From Nocardia pneumoniae NBRC 100136 (GTDB taxonomy: Bacteria; Actinomycetota; Actinomycetes; Mycobacteriales; Mycobacteriaceae): a DNA stretch of 64,000 nt. The position numbers and the translations under genes were made by a program. Shown one piece after another: positions 46,538 through 54,914 of this stretch. The stretch's first letter is position 1; each line of letters starts with the position of its first letter. The notes under the pieces were generated by a model. That model saw only the letters and a list, made by a program, of their open reading frames with translations, did no database searches and had not been told where the DNA came from. The stretch is taken from NCBI RefSeq assembly GCF_000308755.1, contig NZ_BAGF01000044.1:35324-99323 (forward strand), given 5' to 3'.

Positions 46538-47062
46538 CTACCGGCTCGCGCCCGCGGCCGCGCCGATGAGACCGCCGACCACGCAGCCGGGGAAGACTCC
46601 GACGATGAAGAAGATGAGACCGACCGCCGCCCCGATGGCACAGCCGATCGCCAAGCCCCCCAGCGTGGTCTGCGGGTCACCGATGAACCGCGGCGCGCCA
46701 GGCGCCGGGATGGCGGCTCCGACCGGCGTCAGCGTCAAGGTCGTGGCGGCCGCGTCGATTTCCGGTGACACCTGGACGTGCTGACCCAGCGCGGTCGGCA
46801 CGGTCGTCGGCACCGAGGCGACCACCTCGCCGTCCGGCGCCAGCACCGTAATCGCGTCCGGCGTCAGGGCGAACGTGCCGGAAGCGAGCGTGACCGTCGC
46901 AGTGGACCGGTCCGGCGCGACCGTCGCGGTGTAGGCGACACCGTGGTCGACGCCGCTGATCGCGGGGTCGGAGAACTCGCCCTGGCCGTACGCGGTCGCC
47001 GCCGTGACGCCGGTGGCGGCAATGGTCAGCAGCGTGGTCGCAACCACTTTTCTGAGCTTCAT
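46538..47062 (-). CDS. Exported protein with C-terminal glycine-rich membrane hairpin (paralogue 1)
   Basis: A 174-aa protein. Signal peptide MKLRKVVATTLLTIAATGVT, a beta-rich middle domain (SGVDHGVAYTATVAPDRSTA, VTLASGTFALTPDAITVL) and a glycine-rich hydrophobic hairpin (AIGCAIGAAVGLIFFIVG, VFPGCVVGGLIGAAAG). It is paralogous along its whole length to the protein at 61718-62335. A TATAAT hexamer facing it lies at 47127-47132, 64 bp upstream of the start. Such small exported proteins with a C-terminal Gly-zipper-like hairpin are common in Nocardia and of unknown function. Confidence 0.75.
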   Translation of the reverse strand: MKLRKVVATTLLTIAATGVTAATAYGQGEFSDPAISGVDHGVAYTATVAPDRSTATVTLASGTFALTPDAITVLAPDGEVVASVPTTVPTALGQHVQVSPEIDAAATTLTLTPVGAAIPAPGAPRFIGDPQTTLGGLAIGCAIGAAVGLIFFIVGVFPGCVVGGLIGAAAGASR

Positions 47063-47126
47063 GAGCCATCCCATCCTCAGCAGATTCGATCTGTCGTTAC
47101 CTGGGTACAGCCGTGAAATGCTATCA

Positions 47127-47132
47127 ATTATA
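47127..47132 (-). promoter_or_regulatory. -10 element upstream of exported protein gene
   Basis: A perfect TATAAT (read on the minus strand) within a distinctly AT-rich stretch. A -35 match at the right distance is weak. It should give a leader of about 55-60 bases for the gene starting at 47062. Confidence 0.5.
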
Positions 47133-47236
47133 GACATTACGCATGACAATTTCCGAAACACGTTCGATGCCCGAAATGTCTTGCTGGGTAGGGTATTTCG
47201 CGGCGCACCCGACCGATCGGAAGATGGAAATGCCCG

Positions 47237-50200
47237 CTACTCCAGTTCTCCTTCTGTCTCCAGGTAAACCTGGCGCAACCGCTCCAGCGTGTCCTGTTCG
47301 GGATGTTCCCACAGTTTCCGTTCGGCCGCCTCCAGCAGCCGCTCGGCAATGCCGTGCAGGGCCCACGGGTTGGACTGCTCCATGAACTTGCGGTTCACGT
47401 CGTCGAAGACATAGCTCTCCGTAAGCTTCTCGTACATCCAGTCGGCCACGACATTGGTCGTGGCGTCGTAGCCGAACAAGTAGTCGACGGTCGCCGCCAT
47501 CTCGAACGCGCCCTTGTACCCGTGCCTGCGCATGGCCTCCAACCACCGCGGATTCACCACGCGGGCCCGGAACACCCGCGCGGTCTCCTCCGACAGCGTC
47601 CTGGTGCGCACCGCGTCGGGCCGGGTGCTGTCGCCGATGTAAGCCTCCGGGTTCGTGCCGGTCAGCGCGCGGACGGTGGCGACCATGCCGCCGTGGAACT
47701 GGAAATAGTCGTCGGAGTCGGCGATATCGTGCTCGCGGGTGTCGGTGTTCTTCGCGGCCACCGCGATTCGACGGTACGCGCCGCGCATGTCCGCCGCGGC
47801 GGGCACGCCGTCCAGATCGCGGCCGTAGGCGTAGCCGCCCCAGGTGGTGTACACCTCGGCGAGGTCGTCGTCGGTGCGCCAGCTCTTCGAGTCGATCAGC
47901 TGCAGCAGACCGGCGCCGTAGGTGCCCGGCTTGGAGCCGAAGATGCGGGTGGTGGCGCGCCGCTGGTCGCCGTGCTCGGCCAGATCCGCTTCGGCATGCG
48001 CGCGCACGTAGTTCGCTTCGCCCGGTTCGTCCAGGCCCGCGACCAGGCGGACCGCGTCGTCCAGCAAGGCCAGTACGTGCGGGAAGGCGTCGCGGAAGAA
48101 GCCGCTGATGCGCACGGTCACATCGATGCGGGGGCGGCCGAGTTCCTCGGGCGAGATCACCTCGAGCGTGCTGACCCGCCGGCTCGCCTCATCCCAGACC
48201 GGCCGGACACCCAGCAGCGCAAGAACTTCGGCGATGTCGTCGCCCGAGGTGCGCATGGCGGAGGTGCCCCAGACCGAGAGGCCGACCGACCGCGGGTAGG
48301 CGCCGTGGTCGGCCCGGTACCGCTCCAGCAGCGATTCCGCCATGGCCTGACCGGTCTCCCAGGCCAGCCGCGACGGTACGGCCTTGGGGTCGACCGAGTA
48401 GAAGTTGCGTCCGGTCGGCAAGACGTTGATCAGGCCGCGCAACGGCGAGCCGCTCGGGCCCGCCGGGATGAATCCGCCGTCGAGCGCGTGCAGCACCCGG
48501 TCGAGCTCGACGCCGGTCTGCCGCAGGCGCGGCACCACCCCGGTGGCCGCGAACCGCAGCACCCGGCGGACGTCGGGATTATCGGTGATGCCGTCGACCG
48601 CGTCCGGCGACCAGTCCGCCGCCTGCAACGCCGCGACGAGCGCGCGGGCCCTGCCCTCCACGGCGTCGACGCGCTCGCGTGCCTCGCCGCCCGACTCGTC
48701 GAGACCGAGCGCTTCGCGCAGGCCGGGCACGGTGCGCTCACCGCCCCACAGCTGGCGCGCGCGAAGCATGGCCAGCACCAGGTCGAGTTCTCCCTCCCCC
48801 GCGGGCGCCTGGCCGAGAATGTGCAGGCCGTCGCGGATCTGGACGTCCTTGATCTCGCACAGCCAGCCGTCGACGTGCAGCAGCATGTCGTCGAAGGAGT
48901 CCTCGTCCGGGCGCTCGGTGAGGCCGAGATCGTGGTCCATCTTGGCGGCGCGCATCAGCGTCCAGATCTGCTGGCGGATGGCGGGCAGCTTGGCCGGGTC
49001 GAGCGCGGAGATGTTGGCGTGCTCATCGAGCAGCTGCTCCAGCCGCGAGATGTCGCCGTAGCTTTCCGCGCGGGCCATCGGGGGGATCAGGTGATCGACC
49101 AGGGTGGCGTGCGCGCGCCGCTTGGCCTGGGTGCCCTCGCCCGGGTCGTTCACCAGGAACGGATAGATCAGCGGGAGGTCGCCGAGCGCCGCGTCGGTGC
49201 CGCAGGAGGCCGACATGCCGAGCGTCTTGCCCGGCAGCCATTCCAGGTTTCCGTGCTTGCCCAGGTGCACCATCGCGTCGGCGCCGAACCCCTCGGCGGT
49301 GCAGAGCCACCGGTACGCGGCCAGGTAGTGATGGCTGGGTGGCAGGTCGGGATCGTGGTAGATCGCGACGGGGTTCTCGCCGAAACCGCGCGGCGGCTGC
49401 ACCATGAGCACCACATTCCCGAAACGCAATGCGGCGATGACGATCTCGCCGTCCGGATCGGACGAGCGGTCGACGTAGAGTTCGCCCGGCGGCGGCCCCC
49501 ACGCCTCCACGACGGCGCCACGCAGGTCGGCGGGCAGGGTGTCGAACCAGGCGGCGTAGGTCGCGGCGCTGATGCGGATCGGGTTCCCCTCCAGCTGCTC
49601 GGCGGTCAGCCAGTCCGGATCCTGGCCGCCCGCCGCGATCAGTGCGTGGATGAGGGCGTCGCCATCGCGCTCGTCCAGGCCGGGGACCTCGCCGGGTGCG
49701 CCGAGATCGTATCCGGCGGCACGCATTTCGGTGAGCAGGCGGATCGCGCTGGCCGGGGTGTCCAGACCGACGGCATTTCCGATGCGGGCATGCTTGGTCG
49801 GGTAGGCCGACAGCATGATCGCGACGCGTTTGCGCGCGGCGGGGATGTGGCGCAGCCGGGCGTAACGGGTCGCGATGCCCGCGACGCGGGCCGCGCGCTC
49901 GGCGTCGGGGACGTAGGTGGACAGCCCGTCGGCGTCGAATTCCTTGAACGAGAACGGGACCGTGATGATCCGTCCGTCGAACTCCGGCACCGCGACCTGG
50001 GTCGCGACGTCCAGCGGCGACAGGCCGTCGTCGTTGGCCTCCCACTGGGCGCGGCCGGTGGTCAGGCACAGGCCCTGCAGGATGGGTACGTCCAGGTCGG
50101 CGAGCGCGCCGACGTCCCACGCCTCGTCCTCGCCGCCCGCGGAAGCGGTGGCCGGTTTGGTGCCGCCCGCGGCCAGCACCGTCACCACCAGCGCGTCGGC

Positions 50201-50812
50201 CCGGCGCAGAGTCGCGAGCAGCTCGGGTTCGGCGGTGCGCAGCGACGCGCAGAACAGCGGCAGCGGACGCGCGCCCGCCTGCTCGATCGCGGTGCACAGG
50301 GCGTCGACGTAGGCGGTGTTGCCCGCGAGATGCTGGGCACGGTAGTAGATCACCGCGACGGTCGGGCCGTCGACCGGCGCCGCCGCGACCCGCTCCAGCT
50401 CGCCCCAGCTGGGCAGCTGGATCGGCGGCTCGAAGCCGTGCCCGGTGAGCAGCACGGTGTCGGACAGGAAATTGTGCAGCTGGCGCAGGTTCTCCGGGCC
50501 ACCGGCGGCGAGGTAGTTGTGCGCGTCGGCCGCGACGCCGCCCGGCACGGTGGAGCATTCCATCAGCTCGGCATCCGGTGCGAGCTCGCCACCGAGCGCG
50601 ACCAGCGGAACGCCGCTCGCTTGCAGCGCCTCCAGCCCGTCCTCCCACGCCCGCTTGCCGCCGAGGATGCGCACGACCACCAGATCGGCGCCGTCGAGCA
50701 GACCGGGTAGGTCGTCGACCAGCAGGCGGGCCGGATTGCCCCACCGGTAGTCGGCGCCGCTGGCGCGGGCACTCAGCAGATCGGTGTCGGACGTGGACAA
50801 CAGCACAATCAC
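47237..50812 (-). CDS. cobN: Aerobic cobaltochelatase subunit CobN
   Basis: A 1,191-aa large subunit that inserts cobalt into hydrogenobyrinate a,c-diamide. Characteristic stretches include RAQWEANDDGLSPLDVATQV, the HLGKHGNLEWLPGKTLGMS block, LPTGRNFYSVDPKAVPSRLA and VWGTSAMRTSGDDIAEVLAL. The length is standard. The GTG start at 50812 has GAGGAAGG upstream and follows a cobalamin riboswitch, so expression should fall when B12 is plentiful. The ATPase subunits (CobS/T or ChlI/D type) are not in this window. Orthologous to Rv2062c by position. Confidence 0.96.
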   Translation of the reverse strand: MIVLLSTSDTDLLSARASGADYRWGNPARLLVDDLPGLLDGADLVVVRILGGKRAWEDGLEALQASGVPLVALGGELAPDAELMECSTVPGGVAADAHNYLAAGGPENLRQLHNFLSDTVLLTGHGFEPPIQLPSWGELERVAAAPVDGPTVAVIYYRAQHLAGNTAYVDALCTAIEQAGARPLPLFCASLRTAEPELLATLRRADALVVTVLAAGGTKPATASAGGEDEAWDVGALADLDVPILQGLCLTTGRAQWEANDDGLSPLDVATQVAVPEFDGRIITVPFSFKEFDADGLSTYVPDAERAARVAGIATRYARLRHIPAARKRVAIMLSAYPTKHARIGNAVGLDTPASAIRLLTEMRAAGYDLGAPGEVPGLDERDGDALIHALIAAGGQDPDWLTAEQLEGNPIRISAATYAAWFDTLPADLRGAVVEAWGPPPGELYVDRSSDPDGEIVIAALRFGNVVLMVQPPRGFGENPVAIYHDPDLPPSHHYLAAYRWLCTAEGFGADAMVHLGKHGNLEWLPGKTLGMSASCGTDAALGDLPLIYPFLVNDPGEGTQAKRRAHATLVDHLIPPMARAESYGDISRLEQLLDEHANISALDPAKLPAIRQQIWTLMRAAKMDHDLGLTERPDEDSFDDMLLHVDGWLCEIKDVQIRDGLHILGQAPAGEGELDLVLAMLRARQLWGGERTVPGLREALGLDESGGEARERVDAVEGRARALVAALQAADWSPDAVDGITDNPDVRRVLRFAATGVVPRLRQTGVELDRVLHALDGGFIPAGPSGSPLRGLINVLPTGRNFYSVDPKAVPSRLAWETGQAMAESLLERYRADHGAYPRSVGLSVWGTSAMRTSGDDIAEVLALLGVRPVWDEASRRVSTLEVISPEELGRPRIDVTVRISGFFRDAFPHVLALLDDAVRLVAGLDEPGEANYVRAHAEADLAEHGDQRRATTRIFGSKPGTYGAGLLQLIDSKSWRTDDDLAEVYTTWGGYAYGRDLDGVPAAADMRGAYRRIAVAAKNTDTREHDIADSDDYFQFHGGMVATVRALTGTNPEAYIGDSTRPDAVRTRTLSEETARVFRARVVNPRWLEAMRRHGYKGAFEMAATVDYLFGYDATTNVVADWMYEKLTESYVFDDVNRKFMEQSNPWALHGIAERLLEAAERKLWEHPEQDTLERLRQVYLETEGELE

Positions 50813-50844
50813 GGTGGCAGCCTTCCTCGGGTGACGCGCCCATC

Positions 50845-50970
50845 GGGGGTTCGCTGCTCGCCGGAGAGGGTCTGGCTTTCTACAGTGGCGCGACCGCACC
50901 GGATTTCCACCGGTTTCCTCGTCGTCCGCCGAGCATGCCGATGCTACCTGCTCACCGGGGCCGTGCCCGT
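50845..50970 (-). ncRNA. Cobalamin riboswitch upstream of cobN
   Basis: Read on the minus strand, the leader contains GAGGAAACCGGTGGAAATCC, then GGTGCGGTCGCGCCACTGT, then AGAAAGCCAGACCC. These are the conserved core elements of the AdoCbl riboswitch in the right order (receptor core with the GCCACTGT box and AAGCCAGAC). The outer P1 boundaries are approximate. It lies in the cobN 5' leader and ends about 35 bases before the GTG start, so it may control translation. Confidence 0.88.
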
Positions 50971-51035
50971 CGGCGTGTCCGGCCAGGTCGCACCACCCGG
51001 TGGGGCGACCGCCGCTCGATGGCCGGGAAGTGCGC

Positions 51036-51476
51036 CTAGGTCAGGTCGGCGTTTCCGTCGATCACCTTCAGGTGGTAGTGGAACCGGTTGATCCGCCATC
51101 CTTCCGCCGTGCGCTCGGCGCCGATCGAGTAGCTGCCGACGAACGTGCGCGTCTTGCCGTTGACCGCGGTGTTCTTCACGTGCACGGCGATCGCGTCGGC
51201 GTGCACGGTGGCCGTGTCCCCGTGCAGGTCGATCAGATGGTTGCCGGACTGGTGGTGGACGCCGTCCAGGTCGGCGAGTCCGGTGCGCCAATCCTCGATG
51301 ATGTCGGCCGCGGCCCGCTCGCCGACCGGCCCGCCGAATCCTCCGTCGAAATCGACCTTCGGCGTGAACACCTCCGCCGACAGGGCTTCCCACCGTCCCT
51401 GATCGGTGTAGACGAACATCTTGGTGACCACATCGACGATGGCGAGCCGGTCGGCGAGAGAGGAGATTTCGGACAT
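51036..51476 (-). CDS. SnoaL-like / NTF2-fold protein
   Basis: A 146-aa cone-shaped alpha+beta barrel: SSLADRLAIVDVVTKMFVYT at the start, KVDFDGGFGGPVGERAAADI in the middle, and EGWRINRFHYHLKVIDGN at the end, as in SnoaL_4-type polyketide-cyclase-like or dehydratase-like proteins. The function cannot be deduced from context; its neighbours are a SAM-dependent methyltransferase upstream and the cobN leader downstream. Confidence 0.8.
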   Translation of the reverse strand: MSEISSLADRLAIVDVVTKMFVYTDQGRWEALSAEVFTPKVDFDGGFGGPVGERAAADIIEDWRTGLADLDGVHHQSGNHLIDLHGDTATVHADAIAVHVKNTAVNGKTRTFVGSYSIGAERTAEGWRINRFHYHLKVIDGNADLT

Positions 51477-51503
51477 ACGGCGACCTTAGCCGTCGGACGC
51501 ACG

Positions 51504-52295
51504 TCACGCTGTGCGGGCCACCCCGCCCAGCAGTACCAGTCGGGTGGCGGGCAGGTCGTCGCCGAGCCACTGCTGCAAGGGAACCACGCCGGGATCGAGC
51601 AGGTCGAAGCCGCCGAAGAACGAGGCGACCCGCTCCGCGGACCGATACTTCACCTGGGCCGAGGACTTGGCGGTGTCCGCCGAGGACTGACTGATGAAAT
51701 CGGGATCGCTGCTGTCGGAGCCGTGCGTGAACGCGAGATAGCTTCCGGGGGCCATCGCGTCGCGGAGCCGGGCGACGATCTCGGCGGGGTGCTCGTCGTC
51801 CATCACGAAGTGCAGAACGCCGACCAGCGTGATCGCGACCGGCTCGTCGAAGTCGATCAGCTTTCCGGATGCCAGCCGGTCGAGGATGTCGTCCGGACGG
51901 CGGACATCACCCAGCAGCGCCGCCACACCGTCCGAAGCGGCCAGCAGAGCGTTGCAGTGCGCGTACACGACCGGGTCGAAGTCGACGTACACCACCCGCG
52001 CCGACGGCTCGGTCTTGCGCGCGATCTCGTGGACATTGGGCGAGGTCGGAATACCCGCGCCGAGATCGATGAACTGCCGAACGCCCGCCTCGGCCGCCAA
52101 TTGGACCGCGTGCACCAGGAATTGGCGACTGAACCAGGCCAAGGTCTTGGTGTCGGGCGCGATCGAGAGCATGCGACGGGCGACCGCCCGGTCCACCTCG
52201 TAGTTGTCCTTGCCGCCGAGCAGATAGTCGTACACCCGAGCGGAGTTCGGCGTGGTCGGATCGACGCCACGCGGTGCTCGCTCCATGCTCGACAC
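51504..52295 (-). CDS. SAM-dependent methyltransferase, DUF574 family
   Basis: A 263-aa protein of the large actinobacterial DUF574 (Methyltransf_19) family: TTPNSARVYDYLLGGKDNYE near the start, RQFIDLGAGIPTSPNVHEIA with the SAM-binding loop, RVVYVDFDPVVYAHCNALLA and the ALTLVGVLHFVMDDEHPAEI-like stretch. GTG 52295 is preferred because GGGGAGG lies right before it; ATG 52286 is downstream. Substrates of this family are mostly unknown. Confidence 0.87.
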   Translation of the reverse strand: MSSMERAPRGVDPTTPNSARVYDYLLGGKDNYEVDRAVARRMLSIAPDTKTLAWFSRQFLVHAVQLAAEAGVRQFIDLGAGIPTSPNVHEIARKTEPSARVVYVDFDPVVYAHCNALLAASDGVAALLGDVRRPDDILDRLASGKLIDFDEPVAITLVGVLHFVMDDEHPAEIVARLRDAMAPGSYLAFTHGSDSSDPDFISQSSADTAKSSAQVKYRSAERVASFFGGFDLLDPGVVPLQQWLGDDLPATRLVLLGGVARTA

Positions 52296-52388
52296 CGTAC
52301 CTCCCCGATATCCTCGACAAAATCGTAACAAGTGTCACCCGCAGGTGACGCGCTCTGTTCGGGGAAGTCGATACCAGCAAGAGCGGGC

Positions 52389-53456
52389 TCAGTCCTTCGG
52401 TGCTCGCGCCAGCGCGTCGGCTCGCGCCGTGAGCACATCGGCGACGGGGCGGGGACGGCGGCCGAGTCCGCATGCGCTGGCGACCCCGTCGACGGGACGC
52501 CCGAGCGCCTCCTCGATAGCCGCCAAGGTCTCCAATTGTTCTGCCTCGCTGGGTATGTCGTGCACCAACCCGGCATAGAAATCAGTGCCTTCGCGCAGGG
52601 ACAGCTCGGCGAGGGGCGCATAGAAGTCGGCCTTCGCCGAGGGCGGTCTGTCTCCCGCCGCGAAGGGTCCGTGCACGTATTCCAGGACGCGCCCCTGCGG
52701 CCAATGCCGGACGACGGAATTGGCCAGATCCACGAACGGCCGCGCGTCACGCAGCCTCCCGCGAGCTTTGTTGCGCAGACTGCCCAGGCACAGGTGTACC
52801 CCGAATCGAGTCCCCGCAGGGGCTGCCGCGGCCAGCGCGGCGATACCACGGCCCAGTCCCAGCATCCGGTCCACCAGACGGTGGAACGGCTGCGCCTTGG
52901 CCAGCAGCACCAATTCCGCTGTGGCCTCGAGTTGCAGGACGACGTCGTCACCGGCCAACTCGCGAATAGCGGTGATGTCGCGCACGGTGGCGTCGATGAA
53001 CGCTTGCCGGTAGCGCCGTATCCCGGACGCCCCCATGGCGATGAACGTCAGCGTGAAATCGGTCGGCATGCCGATCTGCAAGGCGAGATCGGGCAACCGG
53101 CGCTCCTCGCGGAACTTTCGGAAGATCGGCCACGCCTCCTGGGCCTCTCGGAAGTACCCGAGATCCATGACGTCACCGCTCAATTCGGTTTCCCGCGCGA
53201 CGCGATGGATCGTGCGGTCCCTGCTCGACTGCCACGCGCCGGGCTTCTTCACCTCCAAGACGCCTTGGGACACCAAATCCTCGATGATCGGCTGGATGTA
53301 GAACTCGTACCGCCGAGTCTCACCCGTCGGCAGGGAACGCAACCGCGGACCCGCGCCATCGAGCATCGCCCGCATCGCGATCTCCGTGCTCTCGGCGGGA
53401 AAACTTCCGACGAAGTGCACCGCCCGCGTGCCCGTCCCATGCACTATCGAACCCAC
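52389..53456 (-). CDS. MetE-core-like TIM-barrel protein
   Basis: A 355-aa protein related to the UROD/MetE-like superfamily. It opens with VHFVGSFPAESTEIAMRAML. A GVHLCLGSL motif near residue 235 has the His-x-Cys zinc-ligand pair of methionine synthase, and the C-terminal VASACGLGRRP supplies the last cysteine. The N-terminal MetE domain is absent. It might be a methyltransferase acting on a thiol, but residues for folate binding are not evident. The gene lies upstream of the DUF574 methyltransferase and SnoaL-like genes on the same strand. Confidence 0.65.
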   Translation of the reverse strand: MGSIVHGTGTRAVHFVGSFPAESTEIAMRAMLDGAGPRLRSLPTGETRRYEFYIQPIIEDLVSQGVLEVKKPGAWQSSRDRTIHRVARETELSGDVMDLGYFREAQEAWPIFRKFREERRLPDLALQIGMPTDFTLTFIAMGASGIRRYRQAFIDATVRDITAIRELAGDDVVLQLEATAELVLLAKAQPFHRLVDRMLGLGRGIAALAAAAPAGTRFGVHLCLGSLRNKARGRLRDARPFVDLANSVVRHWPQGRVLEYVHGPFAAGDRPPSAKADFYAPLAELSLREGTDFYAGLVHDIPSEAEQLETLAAIEEALGRPVDGVASACGLGRRPRPVADVLTARADALARAPKD

Positions 53457-53804
53457 GTTCCCGCGCTCCTCAGTTCACCGGGTCGTCCCGGGCATCCAGC
53501 CGACGCGGTGACGCAGGCGGCCGGGTGGCACTCATACGGCCCTACTCCGTGATAGCCACGGATCATTATGTGCGGTAGCGGCGTTCGCCGGGTACCTCGA
53601 CACACGACTGGCAGCTCATTCGACGGCCGCGATGAATCCAGCCGGACCGCGCTCTGCGGGCGGCGGCTGACGTGCCGGTTGCGGCGTCGTCACGCGGCGA
53701 GTTGAAAGCCATTGGCGCAGTGAGTGTTAGGCGCAAGCGCGACAGATGCCCAACCGGAGCGTTCGGTATTGCGCGTGACATACTTCGCGCATAGCCTGCG
53801 TCGC
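53457..53804. other. Intergenic region between divergent genes
   Basis: About 348 bp between the MetE-like gene (minus) and the alpha/beta hydrolase (plus). Short frames exist on both strands without homology. A TAGCCT hexamer (53793-53798) just before the hydrolase GTG may be its -10 element. Nothing else recognised. Confidence 0.35.
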
Positions 53805-54824
53805 GTGCGAACCTCGGTACGGTCGATCCTCGCGTCCGCTGCGGCAATAGTCCTCTGCCTCACGCCAGGCGTTGCCCACGCGCAGGAGACGCCGCCGGAT
53901 CGCTGCGAATCGGTGTCCATCCCGGTGCCGCTCGGGACGATGGCGGGCACCTTATGCGTTCCCGCGGCGCAGCCGACCGACACCGTCATGGTGCTGATCG
54001 CGGGTTCGAACTACAACCACACATACTGGGATTTCCCTTACGCCCCGGAGACTTACAACTTCCGGCGCGCGATGAACGCCGCGGGTTACGCGACACTCGT
54101 CGTCGATCGTCTCGGTAACGGCGCGAGCACCAGGCCGCCGAGCACACAGGTGACGGCGTCGGTCTCCGCGCGCGCCTTGCACGACATCGTCCAGTCGCTG
54201 CGCCGGGGACTGGCGGGCGCGCCCCCCTTCGCCAAGGTCGTCACCGGGGGCCATTCGCTCAGTTCCGGTATCGACGTCCTGGAGGCGAGTACCTACCAGG
54301 ATGTCGACGGCGTCTTGCTCACCGGGTTCTCCCACGCCCTCAACGTCTCCGAAGTCCTCGGCGTGATCGCGACCTACCATCAAGCCGCCGAGGATCCCCG
54401 GTTCGCCGGGCGCGGATACGATCCCGGCTACCTCGCCACGCGGCCCGGAACCCGCGCAGGCAACTTCTTCGCGCCCGAGACCGCGGATCCCGAGGTTCTC
54501 GCCGTGGACGAAGCGACCAAGGAAGTCTTCTCCCCGGCCGAATATCCCGACGGGCTGACCTCCACCCTCCCGCCGATGACGAACTTCATCAGCGCCCCGG
54601 TCCTGATCGTCAACGGCAGCCTGGACCGGTTGTCCTGCGGGCCTGGCTACGCGGTCTGCGCGAACGCCGAGACGCTGCATGCCACCGAAGCGCCGTTCTT
54701 CGGTCCGGACGCCCGATTGCGGACCTTCGTGCTGCCCGGTAGCGGCCACTCGGTCAATCTCGCACGCAACACCGCGGAGTACCGGTCCGCCGTGATCGAC
54801 TGGCTGGATTCCATCGTCGCGTGA
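53805..54824 (+). CDS. Secreted alpha/beta hydrolase
   Basis: A 339-aa exported protein. The signal peptide (VRTSVRSILASAAAIVLCLT, cleavage near AHAQE) leads into an alpha/beta hydrolase fold: VMVLIAGSNYNHTYWDFPYA with the oxyanion region, VTGGHSLSSGIDVL as the nucleophile elbow (GHSLS, serine nucleophile), APVLIVNGSLDRLSCG before the acid, and GSGHSVNLARN with the catalytic histidine. GTG 53805 gives a compact signal peptide; GTG 53775 is an alternative. Substrate unknown. Confidence 0.85.
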   Translation: MRTSVRSILASAAAIVLCLTPGVAHAQETPPDRCESVSIPVPLGTMAGTLCVPAAQPTDTVMVLIAGSNYNHTYWDFPYAPETYNFRRAMNAAGYATLVVDRLGNGASTRPPSTQVTASVSARALHDIVQSLRRGLAGAPPFAKVVTGGHSLSSGIDVLEASTYQDVDGVLLTGFSHALNVSEVLGVIATYHQAAEDPRFAGRGYDPGYLATRPGTRAGNFFAPETADPEVLAVDEATKEVFSPAEYPDGLTSTLPPMTNFISAPVLIVNGSLDRLSCGPGYAVCANAETLHATEAPFFGPDARLRTFVLPGSGHSVNLARNTAEYRSAVIDWLDSIVA

Positions 54825-54899
54825 CCGGTCTCCCCGGCCCGCCGGGTACCCCGGCGCTGCTCATGCGAACGCGCGATGGGTGCCGTGTGGGCGGGTCCG

Positions 54900-54905
54900 T
54901 AGGCT
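54900..54905 (+). promoter_or_regulatory. -10 hexamer of a probably leaderless cobG transcript
   Basis: TAGGCT nine bases upstream of the cobG ATG, with no ribosome site between. This matches the TANNNT -10 pattern of leaderless mycobacterial-type promoters. The cobH gene has the same arrangement. Confidence 0.5.
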
Positions 54906-54914
54906 GGACTCGCT

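Noticed and set aside
47303..50710. 1,135-codon plus-strand frame
   Set aside because: Antisense of cobN, which has clear family motifs throughout.
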